From NCBI RefSeq assembly GCF_014648655.1, contig NZ_BMRN01000043.1:1-58030 (forward strand): 58,030 nt of DNA. The letters are read 5' to 3'. The notes under the pieces are model-generated. The model was given only the letters and a program-made list of their open reading frames with translations, was not told the DNA's origin and did no database searches. Below are positions 17,027 to 26,200 of the stretch, piece by piece. A program made the translations under genes and the position numbers. How positions within the stretch are numbered: position 1 is the first letter of the stretch; the number at the start of each line of letters is the position of its first letter. Source of the stretch: Streptomyces atratus. GTDB taxonomy: Bacteria; Actinomycetota; Actinomycetes; Streptomycetales; Streptomycetaceae.

Positions 17027-17874
17027 GCACCGCCCTCACCACAGCCCGTGCACCGAGGGGCTCCGCGGGCCGAGGACGGGTGATCCGCCGTCTGGTCCCG
17101 GGCGTCCTGCTGGTTTTGCTCGCCCTCATCGGCCCGTTCCTTGCCGCGCACCCCCTCGACAAACCGGTCACCGCCCCCTTCGCCACCGCCGGCGACGGCG
17201 CACCGCTGGGTGGGGACCAGCTCGGCCGCGACGTCCTCAGCAGGCTCCTTCACGGCGGAACCGCCCTGATCGGCAGCGCCCTCCTGGTCGCCGCCGTCGT
17301 CACCGCGCTCGCCGCGTTGGCGGGCTGCTTCGCCGTCCTGCACCCGGCCGTGGGGAGGGCCGTGGAACGCACCGCCGACGTCTTCATCCTGCTCCCGCCG
17401 ATCCTCGGCATCATGCTCATCGCGCTGGCCTGGCCCGGCGGCGGACGATGGGCCGTCATCAGCGCCGCCATCATCCTGGGCACCCCTTACGCCGTCCGCA
17501 TCGTCGCCGGCGCAGCCGCTCCCCTCGCCGACGCCGGGTACGTCGAAGCAGCCCTCGCCGGCGGCGAATCCCTCATCTACACCGCCACCCGTGAACTCCT
17601 GCCGAACCTGCGCTCCACCATCCTCGCGCTGTTCGGCCTGCGTTTCGTCGAAGCCGTCTACGTCATCTCCATGGCCGGTTTCCTGCAGATCGGCCCCCAG
17701 CCACCTGCCGCGGACTGGGCTTTGATGATCCGGGAGAACTCCTCGGGCATCCTCCTCAACCCATGGGCGGTCGTAGCCCCCAGCCTGGCCATCGCCGCCC
17801 TCGCCATCAGCGTCAACCTCGCCGCCACCTCCCTCGCCCCCCGCTCCGCACGCAAGGCGGTGATCACTCCGTGA
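17023..17874 (+). CDS. ABC importer permease (DppC/NikC type)
   Basis: The 283-residue second permease begins at an ATGA overlap with the first. The GGDQLGRDVLSRLLHGG segment near residue 65 is the signature of DppC/OppC proteins. It is followed by five or so membrane segments and the coupling loop EAALAGGESLIYTATRELLPN. It forms the transmembrane pore with the DppB-like partner. The GTGA overlap at its 3' end leads into the ATPase. Confidence 0.88.
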   Translation: MSTALTTARAPRGSAGRGRVIRRLVPGVLLVLLALIGPFLAAHPLDKPVTAPFATAGDGAPLGGDQLGRDVLSRLLHGGTALIGSALLVAAVVTALAALAGCFAVLHPAVGRAVERTADVFILLPPILGIMLIALAWPGGGRWAVISAAIILGTPYAVRIVAGAAAPLADAGYVEAALAGGESLIYTATRELLPNLRSTILALFGLRFVEAVYVISMAGFLQIGPQPPAADWALMIRENSSGILLNPWAVVAPSLAIAALAISVNLAATSLAPRSARKAVITP

Positions 17875-19385
17875 ACAACCCCCTACCGTCGCCCACCACC
17901 AACGAGACCCCCGACCCTGCGTCAGCCGGCAAGGACAGCGCATCCGCGACAGTGGTGACGGTGACCGATCTCAGCATCCGGATCCCCGACGGACCCGTTC
18001 TGCTTCGGCCCACCAGCCTGACCGTCCGGGCCGGGGAGATCACCGCCCTGACCGGGGCCTCCGGATCCGGCAAGACCACCCTGCTGCGCACCCTGATCGG
18101 CCACCTTCCCGCTCAAGCCACCACCCACTGCACCGCGTTCGACGTCCTGGGCCACCACGTCCCCAGCCTTGACCCGACGGCACTGCGCACCATGCGCCGC
18201 ACCCAGGTCGCCTACGTCGGCCAGGACCCCGGCTCAGCGCTCAACCCCCGGATGAAGATCCGCCACCTCGTCGCAGAAACCGCCCCCGCTGCGAGCGAAC
18301 AGGCCGTGCTTGACCTGCTCCGCGAATGCAAGCTGCCCACGGACGGCGGATTCCCCGACCGCAGACCCACCGCGATCTCCGGCGGCCAGCAGCGCCGCGT
18401 CGCCCTCGCCCGCGCCCTCGCCCGCACGCCCGACCTACTGCTCCTCGACGAACCGACCGCGGGACTCGACAAAGCGCTGCGCGACGACATCGCCAGTCTG
18501 CTGCGCCACCTGGCCACCTCGCGCGGTCTGGCCATCGTCATGGCCTGCCACGACCCCGAACTCGTCGATGCCTGCGCCGACCACGTCGTACAGCTCACCA
18601 CCGCGCAACCACGCCTCCCTCGACAACGCACACCGCTGACACAGCAGAAGGCCGAATCCGCGGACTCTCCCGTGGACGGGATCACGGCACAGTCCGTCAG
18701 CGTGACCTTCCGCGGCCGAGGCACAGCCCAACTGGCGCTCGACAAGGTCGACTTCGTAGCGGCCTCCGGCTCGGCGACCGCGATCATCGGGCCCTCCGGA
18801 TCCGGCAAGACCACCCTGCTGCGCGTCCTCGCCGGCCTGCAGCGGCCCGACGCCGGATCCCTCGTCCTTGACGGGCACCCGCTGGCCCATGCAGCCCGCA
18901 AGCGTCGTCGCGAACACCACCGGCGCATCCAGCTGGTTCCGCAAAACCCACTGGGCGCGCTCAATCCGTCCCGCACCATAGGCGCGGCCCTGGCCCGGCC
19001 CCTGCGCCGGCACACCGAGCTGACCAAGGCGCAGATCGCAGCCCGGATCACCGAACTGCTCGACCAGGTCGACCTGCCGGCCGACTTCGTCCATCGCTAC
19101 CCGCACGAACTCTCCGGCGGGCAGCGCCAGCGCGTCTCCATCGCCCGAGCCCTCACCGCCAACCCCGACTTCCTGCTCTGCGACGAGATCACCTCCGCGC
19201 TCGATCCCGACACCGCCATCGCCATCATGGAGCTCCTGCAACGCCTGCGCACCGAACACGACATGGCCATCACCCACGTCAGCCACGAGACCCACCTGGT
19301 CGCCGCCTACACCGACACCGTGCACATCCTGGAAACGGGACGACTCACCGCGCACGGACCCACCACGGCACTCATGCCAACCTGA
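17871..19385 (+). CDS. Fused double ABC ATPase (DppD-DppF type) of the importer
   Basis: The 504-residue protein carries two complete nucleotide-binding domains in one chain. The first has Walker A GASGSGKTT near residue 61, signature SGGQQ and Walker B LLLLDEP. The second has GPSGSGKTT near 306, LSGGQRQ and FLLCDEI. In classical Opp/Dpp/Nik importers these are two separate genes. Fusion is known in some actinobacterial and proteobacterial systems. The GTG start overlaps the preceding stop (GTGA). The first domain retains less of the D/F-type C-terminal iron-sulfur or dimerisation extension than E. coli DppD. The gene ends the operon. Confidence 0.9.
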   Translation: MNNPLPSPTTNETPDPASAGKDSASATVVTVTDLSIRIPDGPVLLRPTSLTVRAGEITALTGASGSGKTTLLRTLIGHLPAQATTHCTAFDVLGHHVPSLDPTALRTMRRTQVAYVGQDPGSALNPRMKIRHLVAETAPAASEQAVLDLLRECKLPTDGGFPDRRPTAISGGQQRRVALARALARTPDLLLLDEPTAGLDKALRDDIASLLRHLATSRGLAIVMACHDPELVDACADHVVQLTTAQPRLPRQRTPLTQQKAESADSPVDGITAQSVSVTFRGRGTAQLALDKVDFVAASGSATAIIGPSGSGKTTLLRVLAGLQRPDAGSLVLDGHPLAHAARKRRREHHRRIQLVPQNPLGALNPSRTIGAALARPLRRHTELTKAQIAARITELLDQVDLPADFVHRYPHELSGGQRQRVSIARALTANPDFLLCDEITSALDPDTAIAIMELLQRLRTEHDMAITHVSHETHLVAAYTDTVHILETGRLTAHGPTTALMPT

Positions 19386-19390
19386 CCACC

Positions 19391-19413
19391 TGCGGTGCCT
19401 GCGGCACGCCGCA
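19391..19413 (+). terminator. Possible hairpin terminator after the importer operon
   Basis: TGCGGTGCC-TGC-GGCACGCCGCA lies 5 bp after the ATPase stop. It can fold into a GTGCC/GGCAC stem extended by TGCG/CGCA with a small bulge. Confidence 0.4.
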
Positions 19414-19987
19414 ATCGCACCGGGGCACCGGCGTACTGATTGCGCCACTGCGTGCCATCGGCCCAGGTGGGGTGGCCGCCTGGGGCCAAAGTCCCAGAGA
19501 AGTCCCACAGATGCCGCCGCACCTCCTCTTGGCCTGCATTCGCGCAGGTCAGGAGAGGCGGCGGCCTCCGCCGGTCAGTTGTCCCGCAAGAGCCAGCCCG
19601 ATGGGCGCTTGCGGAGCGCTGACCAGCATGGAGGGGCACCGACAGGGTGCGGGGGAGTGGCCTGACGGGTAGTGCCGTGCGTGCTCCCCAGACTTCCGCC
19701 AGCCGGCGCAGTTTCTTGAGGCCGTCACATCAGGGACTCTCGTTCGGATCAGGTCGGACCGGGGAGCGGGGCCTGAATCACGTGCCGGAGACCGCGCCGC
19801 AGCAGGCAGGACCGTGACGCCATTGCTGCGGGCTCCGGCGTACCGTCGCCCTGGCAGAGATCGCCGACCGAACCGGACCCGTGGCCGACTGCGGAACTCC
19901 GCTCGGCGGACCGCGTACTCGATGTCAGTGCTCTGCGATAGAAACTCCGGCAGCAGCGTGAACGCGACCGCGGAAGAGGGACCCACC
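19414..19987. other. Intergenic region, nothing recognised
   Basis: There are 574 bp between the importer operon and the next gene. Short open frames on both strands show no recognisable domain or ribosome site. I see no RNA gene. Confidence 0.4.
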
Positions 19988-20581
19988 ATGGCAGACAACG
20001 CAATGTCAGACACCGCACCGGGAGAAAATGTGACGGATCCGGATCCGGTACACGGGCTGACCGGTCGCATCGGCGTCGTCGGTGGTATCGAGTCGCTGGC
20101 CCTCGACGGCCGCCGCCTGTGGTTCGGCTTCGATTTCACCTCCGACCAGGTGCTCTCCCCCCTGATCGACGACGCGGGGGCCATGGCGCGGTACGCCGCA
20201 CGGCACATGCGCCAGCGCACAGGTGCCCACGACGAGTCCTACTGGGCCCAGCTCGTCCAGGCTGCCGTGGAAAACTCAGATCTGGTGCGGTATGACGAGC
20301 AGCGCACCTTCACCACGCAATCACTGGAAGCAGGGGACGCCGGCCCCGCACACGGGCACCTGCTCTACCTCCTCGACGCGGCAACGGAGGACTCTGCTGA
20401 CGGCGACCCCGTCCACACCGGGACCGGATCCCAGGAGCCGGCCACCCAGTCCGGCCTCCGGCCCGACGAAGTGACCCCCGATGACGAGGACGGGGAGCTG
20501 GGGACGGCACTGGGCCGGACCACGGTCGGCAACTGGTCGCTGCTGTTCGCGCCGTACGCCCGCAGCGCACAAACCGCCTGA
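19988..20581 (+). CDS. Hypothetical acidic protein
   Basis: A 197-residue protein I do not recognise. It starts at the ATG at 19988, after a GAGGGAC ribosome site. The frame is open further upstream, but that part is arginine-rich shadow. A compact N-terminal half (LTGRIGVVGGIESLALDGRRLWFGFDFTSD pattern, split here only for description) is followed by a helical middle and an acidic, low-complexity C-terminal third (DEDGELGTALG). There is no signal peptide or membrane segment. Third-position GC bias supports coding. Confidence 0.6.
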   Translation: MADNAMSDTAPGENVTDPDPVHGLTGRIGVVGGIESLALDGRRLWFGFDFTSDQVLSPLIDDAGAMARYAARHMRQRTGAHDESYWAQLVQAAVENSDLVRYDEQRTFTTQSLEAGDAGPAHGHLLYLLDAATEDSADGDPVHTGTGSQEPATQSGLRPDEVTPDDEDGELGTALGRTTVGNWSLLFAPYARSAQTA

Positions 20582-21224
20582 CCGCCGGCTCGGACCCGCC
20601 GCGGTGTCGGCCCGCGGATCTCCGTAGAGGCAGTTTCGGCGTTCGACGCGCCGCCGCCAGCCGGCCGCCCGGCGCGCAACTGGCGCCGGGCGGCCCGGCC
20701 GGGCCGATGGCTGGACGGAACGGCCGCGTGCTCGTCCCAGTCGGCGAAGTTCAGCAACCGCTGGAACCGTCCGGGCGACGCCGGCCGGCCTGCTCAGCCG
20801 GCGTCCACCCATTCTTCCTTTCCCACCCCGACCCCGAGCAGAGGTCGCATAGCGTCGAGGAACTCCGAGAACTGATCAACCGTGAGCTCACTGAACCAGC
20901 AAAACCGCCGTGCACATCGTGCGGGCGACCTCGTCGAGCAGGTACCAGTCGTCCCTTAAGCTCTCTGTTGGGACAGTCAGCGCATCTTGTAGCAGCGGTT
21001 CTACGTGATTACCCCCGCTCTGGCGGCACTTCTCCGGCTTGGCCCAAGACGGGGCCGTGGACCTGTGGATCCGCCGGGCGATTCGTGAGGCCACGGCGAA
21101 TCAATACTGCAACGGTGTCTGCCGTGACGGGTGGCCGCCGGCAGCGAGGTCACCGAAGTCCCAATAGCGCGAGTGGTACGGCGACGGCATCGGCCGACAG
21201 GCGGCTGTGCCGTCGCCGGTCGCC
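20582..21224. other. Intergenic region, probably degenerate DNA
   Basis: There are 643 bp without a convincing gene. A 68-codon leftward frame (20888-21094) and a rightward stretch around 21030-21115 have protein-like composition, but no start, domain or ribosome site that I can defend. Decayed coding sequence is likely. Confidence 0.35.
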
Positions 21225-22835
21225 TCACCGAGTGTCGTCGGACGTCACGGAGGGCAGGTACCGCGGTGCCCGCCAGGCGTCCAGCCGCTGCTCCACCGCC
21301 GCCCCCAGCGACAGCAACTCGGCGTCTTGGTGGTCGCCGGCCATCAGGAGCAGGCCGACCGGCAACTCGCCCACGAACCCGGCGGGCACGGACAGCGAGG
21401 GGTAACCGGCGACGGCGGCCGGAGTGGAGGACGGGATCACGTCGTTGTCGCCCCGCGCGCAGTCGGTCGTCCAGGCGGGCGGGTTCGCCGGGGAGGCGAT
21501 GGCGTCCAGGTCATGGGCGGCCATGGTCTCGTCGATGGACCGCCGGGACAGGTCCTTCAGTTCGGCGCGCATGGCCCGGTAGCGCGGGTCTGTGGTCGAC
21601 GGCGCGACCAGGGCCTGCTCGAACAGCTCCTGGCCGGCGAAGCAGGTCCTCTCGGCCGGGTGCGTGCGGTTGAACTCGATCAGCTCGGCGAGGTCGTGAG
21701 GCCCGTTGCGTGTGGACAGGTAGGCGTCGATGTCCCGGTGGAACTCGCTCAGCAGGGCCGGGAACTCGAGTTCGGCGAGCCTGTCCTGGTAAGGCGGCGT
21801 CACCTCGACGACCTGGGCCCCGGCGGCACGTAGTTGTGCCGCGGTCCGGGTCATCAGGGCGTCCACCTCGGCGCCGAGCGAGGGGAGCCGCCACAGGCCG
21901 ATCCGTTTGCCGCGCAGGCCGCCGGGGCGCGTGGCCGCGTCCGTGAGGCCGAAGGCACCGTCGGCGCGCGCGGCGTCGTGACCGCTGAGCACCGAGAGGG
22001 TGATCGCGGTGTCGATGACGTTGCGTGCCATGGGGCCGGCCGTGTCCTGCTCGGCGGAGATCGGGACGACGCCGGACTGGCTGACCAGTCCGAGGCTGGG
22101 CTTGTGGCCGACGACCCCGTTCATCCCGGCCGGGCACACGATGGAGCCGTCCGTCTCGGTGCCGATCGCCACCTGCGCCAACGACGCGGCGAGCGCGGCG
22201 GCCGAACCGGAGGACGATCCGCACGGATTCCGGTCCAGGACGTACGGGTTGTTTGTCTGGCCGCCCACCGCCGACCAGCCCGACGTCGGCTTCGCCGCGC
22301 GGAAGTTGGCCCATTCGGACATGTTGGCCTTGCCGAGGATCACGGCGCCTGCCGCGCGCAGCCGTCTGACCAGGTCCGCGTCCGTGTCCGGCGGACTTCC
22401 GGCCAGCGCCAGCGACCCGGCCGTCGTCGGCATGTCGCTGGTGTTCACATTGTCCTTCAGCAGGACGGGGATGCCGTCGAGCGGACCGCGGACGTTTCCG
22501 AGGCGATGCCTGACATCGCTGGCGACTGCCTGGCGCAGGGCCGTCGGGCTGGTGCGCAGCACCGCGTTGATCTTCGGGTCGATGGCTTTGATCCGCCGGA
22601 GGTACGACAGGGTCAGCTCCGACGAGGTCAGGGAACCGTGCTGCATGCGCGCCTGTAACTCGGGGATCGTCACCGTCTCCAGGTCCACTCCGCGCAGGAG
22701 CGTCGACTCGGTGGGGGGCGAGGAATCGTCGGCGCCGGAGTCGGCGGCCACCGCACGCTGCCCTGGCACACCCGCTGCCAGAAGGGGTGCCACGGCCAGG
22801 GCCGCGGTCAGTGTCGCAATGCTTCTCTTCTTCAT
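21225..22835 (-). CDS. Secreted amidase signature family hydrolase
   Basis: The 536-residue protein has a Sec signal peptide (MKKRSIATL start, hydrophobic core, likely cleavage after about residue 31) followed by an amidase-signature domain. The Ser-cisSer-Lys triad is visible: Lys of LLKDN near 127, and the serines of CGSSSGSA and ETDGSIVCPA around 183-215. The enzyme would hydrolyse amide bonds of small substrates outside the cell, and the substrate cannot be predicted. N-terminal SLTSSELTLSYLRRIKAID is the usual lead-in of GatA-like amidases. Being secreted, it is not a GatA subunit. It stands alone with its own 5' region. Confidence 0.92.
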   Translation of the reverse strand: MKKRSIATLTAALAVAPLLAAGVPGQRAVAADSGADDSSPPTESTLLRGVDLETVTIPELQARMQHGSLTSSELTLSYLRRIKAIDPKINAVLRTSPTALRQAVASDVRHRLGNVRGPLDGIPVLLKDNVNTSDMPTTAGSLALAGSPPDTDADLVRRLRAAGAVILGKANMSEWANFRAAKPTSGWSAVGGQTNNPYVLDRNPCGSSSGSAAALAASLAQVAIGTETDGSIVCPAGMNGVVGHKPSLGLVSQSGVVPISAEQDTAGPMARNVIDTAITLSVLSGHDAARADGAFGLTDAATRPGGLRGKRIGLWRLPSLGAEVDALMTRTAAQLRAAGAQVVEVTPPYQDRLAELEFPALLSEFHRDIDAYLSTRNGPHDLAELIEFNRTHPAERTCFAGQELFEQALVAPSTTDPRYRAMRAELKDLSRRSIDETMAAHDLDAIASPANPPAWTTDCARGDNDVIPSSTPAAVAGYPSLSVPAGFVGELPVGLLLMAGDHQDAELLSLGAAVEQRLDAWRAPRYLPSVTSDDTR

Positions 22836-22911
22836 GGGGGACAGCCCACTCCAGGAGGATCGCCGGGCGCAAGAAACTTCTGCGCCTCCCTCCGCCGCCG
22901 GGGAGACACGC

Positions 22912-22961
22912 TCGTCCGTCCGTCCGTCCGTCCGTCCGACCGACCGGCCGACCGGCCGACC
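22912..22961. repeat. Tetranucleotide tandem repeat (TCCG then GACC/GGCC)
   Basis: About six uninterrupted CGTC/TCCG units run into ACCG and GGCCGACC units. They lie in the 372-bp gap (22836-23207) between the amidase start and the PKS stop. Nothing else is recognised in that gap. Slipped-strand length variation would be expected here. Confidence 0.8.
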
Positions 22962-23207
22962 AGGCGCGGCCGGCCGTGACCGGGATCGTCTCCTCCGATG
23001 CCATCACGGGTCCTGCAGCGGTTCCTCGGCGCGCGGCAGAGGAAGCAGGCCGGCAGGCGCCGAAGCCCGTTCCGGCCGCATGTCCGCCGTCGACCGCCGT
23101 GGCCCGGGCGGCGAACGTTACTGGCCGCGAGGACGGCGGGTGCGGGGGTGCGTGGGACGGAGCCGTTCCCTACCCACCCCCGTACCCGCGCCTCTCCCAG
23201 GACGTCC

Positions 23208-26200
23208 TCAGAGCCGGCTGCCGAGCCACCGGTGGACGGCGAGTGCGGTGGTACGGGCATGTTCCTCCAACACGGTGAAGTGGTCCCCGGGCACGGTGAC
23301 CTCGGCGTGCGGCAGGCTCCAGTTCGGGGCGGGTTCGGTGCCGGGCAGCGGGTCGCGGGCTCGTACGTACAGGGTGGGACAGGCGAGCGGCACGGGTTTC
23401 CAGTCACTGAAGAGCTCGAAGTACCGGGCCATGGCGGTGAGCCGGTCGGGGTCGGCAGAGGCGAACTCCGCCGCCCGGCGCAGCATGTCCGAGGTCATCG
23501 CGGAGAGCGCCTGACCCCGGTCTCCGTGAACGGGGGGATAGGTGTCCACCAGGACGACGGCCACCGGGGCGGCACCCTCGGACTCCAGACGCTCGGCCAC
23601 GGCATGGGCCACCCAGCCACCGGCCGACCGCCCCAGCAGTACCAAGGCGCCTTCGGCCGCGGCCACGCGGACGGCTGTGGCCTGGGCGGTGACGAGGGCG
23701 TCCAGTGTGGCGGGCAGAGCCTCTCGGGGACCGAACCCCGGGTGCCGCACCGCGGAAACCGGCCGCAGCCCTCGCAACCCGGCACCGAGGCGCGCGTACT
23801 CCTGCGGTCCGGAGAGCGCGCTGAGCGCGGGGGAGCAGACCAGCCGGGCCCCCGTGCCGCCCGCCGCGAGCGTGACGGGTTCGTGCGTCGCAATGGGCGC
23901 CCCGCTCCTGTCGAAGACCGGGCGCAGGCGCGCGGCGACGGTGAGAAGCGCCATGCCGTCCCAGCTCTGTCCCCGGGCGCATGCGGTACGAAAGAGCGCG
24001 CCCAGGGAATCCGTAGCTCCCCCGGCGTGCGGTGCGTCGGCGGCCCGCACCCGCGCGTCCGGCCGAGCGCCCGCCTCCGGACCGCCCTCCGCGCAGTCGC
24101 CCGCCGGTCGCCCCGGGGAGCCCGGAGGTCCGGCGGCCTCGGGCCGTACCGGGCCATCGGACGCGGCGCCCACAGGAGGTGCCTCGGTGGCATACCGCCG
24201 CGTCAGTTCGGCGGCGAGCGCGCGCGGCGTCGGGAAGTCGAACAGCAGCGTGGACGGCAGTGCCAGCCCCGTCCACGCCGCGAGCTCATTGCGCAGATCG
24301 ACCGCGGCCAGGGAGTCCAGCCCCAGGTCCGCCAGCAGGGTGTCCTCGTCGATCTCGCCGGCCTCCTCCCCATGGCCCAGGACGCGGGCTGCCAGGATCC
24401 GGACCTTTGTGAGCAGCACCCCGCCCTGCTCGCCGGGGGGAGCAGCCGCCGGCGCCCGGCCGAGTCGGTCGCCGCCCGCGTCCGCAGCAGGGGTTCGGAG
24501 CCTGTTCGCCGCCGGGTCGCCGCCGCGGAGAGCGGCCGGGGCGAGGCGGGCCGCCACCACCACAGGTTCGTCACCGGCCACGGCGGCGTCGAAGAGGACC
24601 AGGCCTTCTTCCGGCCCGAGCGGGACGAACCCGGAGCGGGCCATCCGCTGCCGATCCGCGTCGCCGAGGCGCGCCATCATGCCGTCGTTCTGCCGCCAGG
24701 GGCCCCAGACGATCGACGTGCCGGGCAGTCCGAGCCGTCCGCGGTGTCGTGCCAAGGCATCGAGCACGCAGTTGGCCGCGGCGTAGTTGGCCTGGCCGGC
24801 GGAGCCGAAGGTACCCGCCACCGAGGAGAACAGCGCGAACACGGCCAAGTCGTGTCCCCGGGTCAGTTCGTGCAGAGCGAGAGCGGCATCCGCCTTGGGG
24901 TGCAGCACCCGCCTCAGACGGTCGGTGGTGAGCGCCGCGACGACGCCGTCGTCCAGCACTCCCGCGGTGTGCACCACACCGGTCAGCGGGTGGGCCGCCG
25001 GCACCGCGTCGAGCAGGGCGGCGAGCGCGGTCCGGTCCGCGACGTCACAGGCGTGAACGGTCACCTGGGCGCCCGCCTCACGCAGCTCCGTGACGAGTTC
25101 CCGGGCCCCTGGAGCGTCTGGCCCGCGTCGGCCGGCGAGCAGCAGATGCCGGACGCCGTGGGCGGTGACCAGGTGCCGCGCCACCAGCATGCCCAGGGAA
25201 CCGGTGCCGCCGGTGACCAGGACGGTGCCCTCCGGGCCGAGCGGCCGCCGCTTCCCCGGCATCGGTGCCGCCGTGGCCAGTGGCACCAGCTTCGGCACGT
25301 ACACCGTCCCCCGACGTACGGCTGCCTCCGGTTCCGAGGCGGCCGGCAGGGCGGGCAGGGCACTCCAGGAGTCGGGGTGTTCGTCCACGTCGATCAGGGC
25401 GAAGCGGCCCGGGTTCTCCCGCAGGGCCGAGCGGACCAGCCCCCACACCGGTGTGTGCAACGGTACGGACGCTGTTTCGCCGGATCGGCCGTCATTCCCG
25501 CGACCGGCGCCATCCACAGGGAAACCGTCGTCGGCCGAAGTGATGGCGCCGGACGTCACGAGGACGAGACGGGAGCGGGACAGGTGCGGTTCGGCGAGCC
25601 ACTCCTGCACGAGCCTCAGCGCCCAGTCCGCTGCCCGCAGCAACCCGGCAGCTTGGTCCTGCGCGCCGCCGGTGGTGTCAGGCGGCGGCGGGCACGGTGC
25701 CACGACGACGGCCGACGACGCGTCGCACGCCGCCGGGCCGGGGTACACCGGGATACCGGAACCCGGGGGCGCGAGGACGTCCACCAGCCGTGTGCCCGCC
25801 GTGCCCAGAACCCCCCAGCGGGGCATCGCCGCAGGTGCGGGCGGCTCGGTCAGCGGCACCCAGTCCGTCCGGTGGAGGGCGCCGTTGACCGCGTCCGCCA
25901 TCGCCGAGCCGGTACGCGGAAGGGGCCGGAGCGTCAGCGAACGGATCGTCGCCACCGGTGAGCCCGTGTCGTCGGTCAGCTCCACTCCGGCCTGCCCGTC
26001 GGGCCCGGGGGTCACCCGTACCCGCAAGCGCTGTACGCGGGTGGTGTGCACGCGCACTCCGCTGAAAGCGAACGGCAGGGACAACCCGTCGGCCGCCGGA
26101 CCGGCTGTCCCGGAACCGTTCGAGACAAGGCTTTCCAGGGCCAGGGCGTGCAGCGCCGCGTCGAGCAGCGCGGGATGCAGGACGAACCCCGGGCCGCCCA

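Noticed and set aside
1..19385. NRPS and diaminopropionate operon as a single biosynthetic cluster
   Set aside because: They are separated by a strong terminator, an oxidase, hemC and a phosphatase in mixed directions, and only the Dap block has iron boxes. A link cannot be excluded, but nothing in the sequence shows one.
21001..21120. Possible small gene before the amidase
   Set aside because: Protein-like stretches on both strands have no start codon with ribosome site and no recognisable family.
22912..22961. CRISPR-like array
   Set aside because: Simple four-base units without spacers; no cas genes. No CRISPR array was seen anywhere in the window.
22998..25961. Long rightward open frame antisense to the PKS 3' end
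   Set aside because: No domains and poor codon bias; shadow of the thioesterase, ACP and KR regions.
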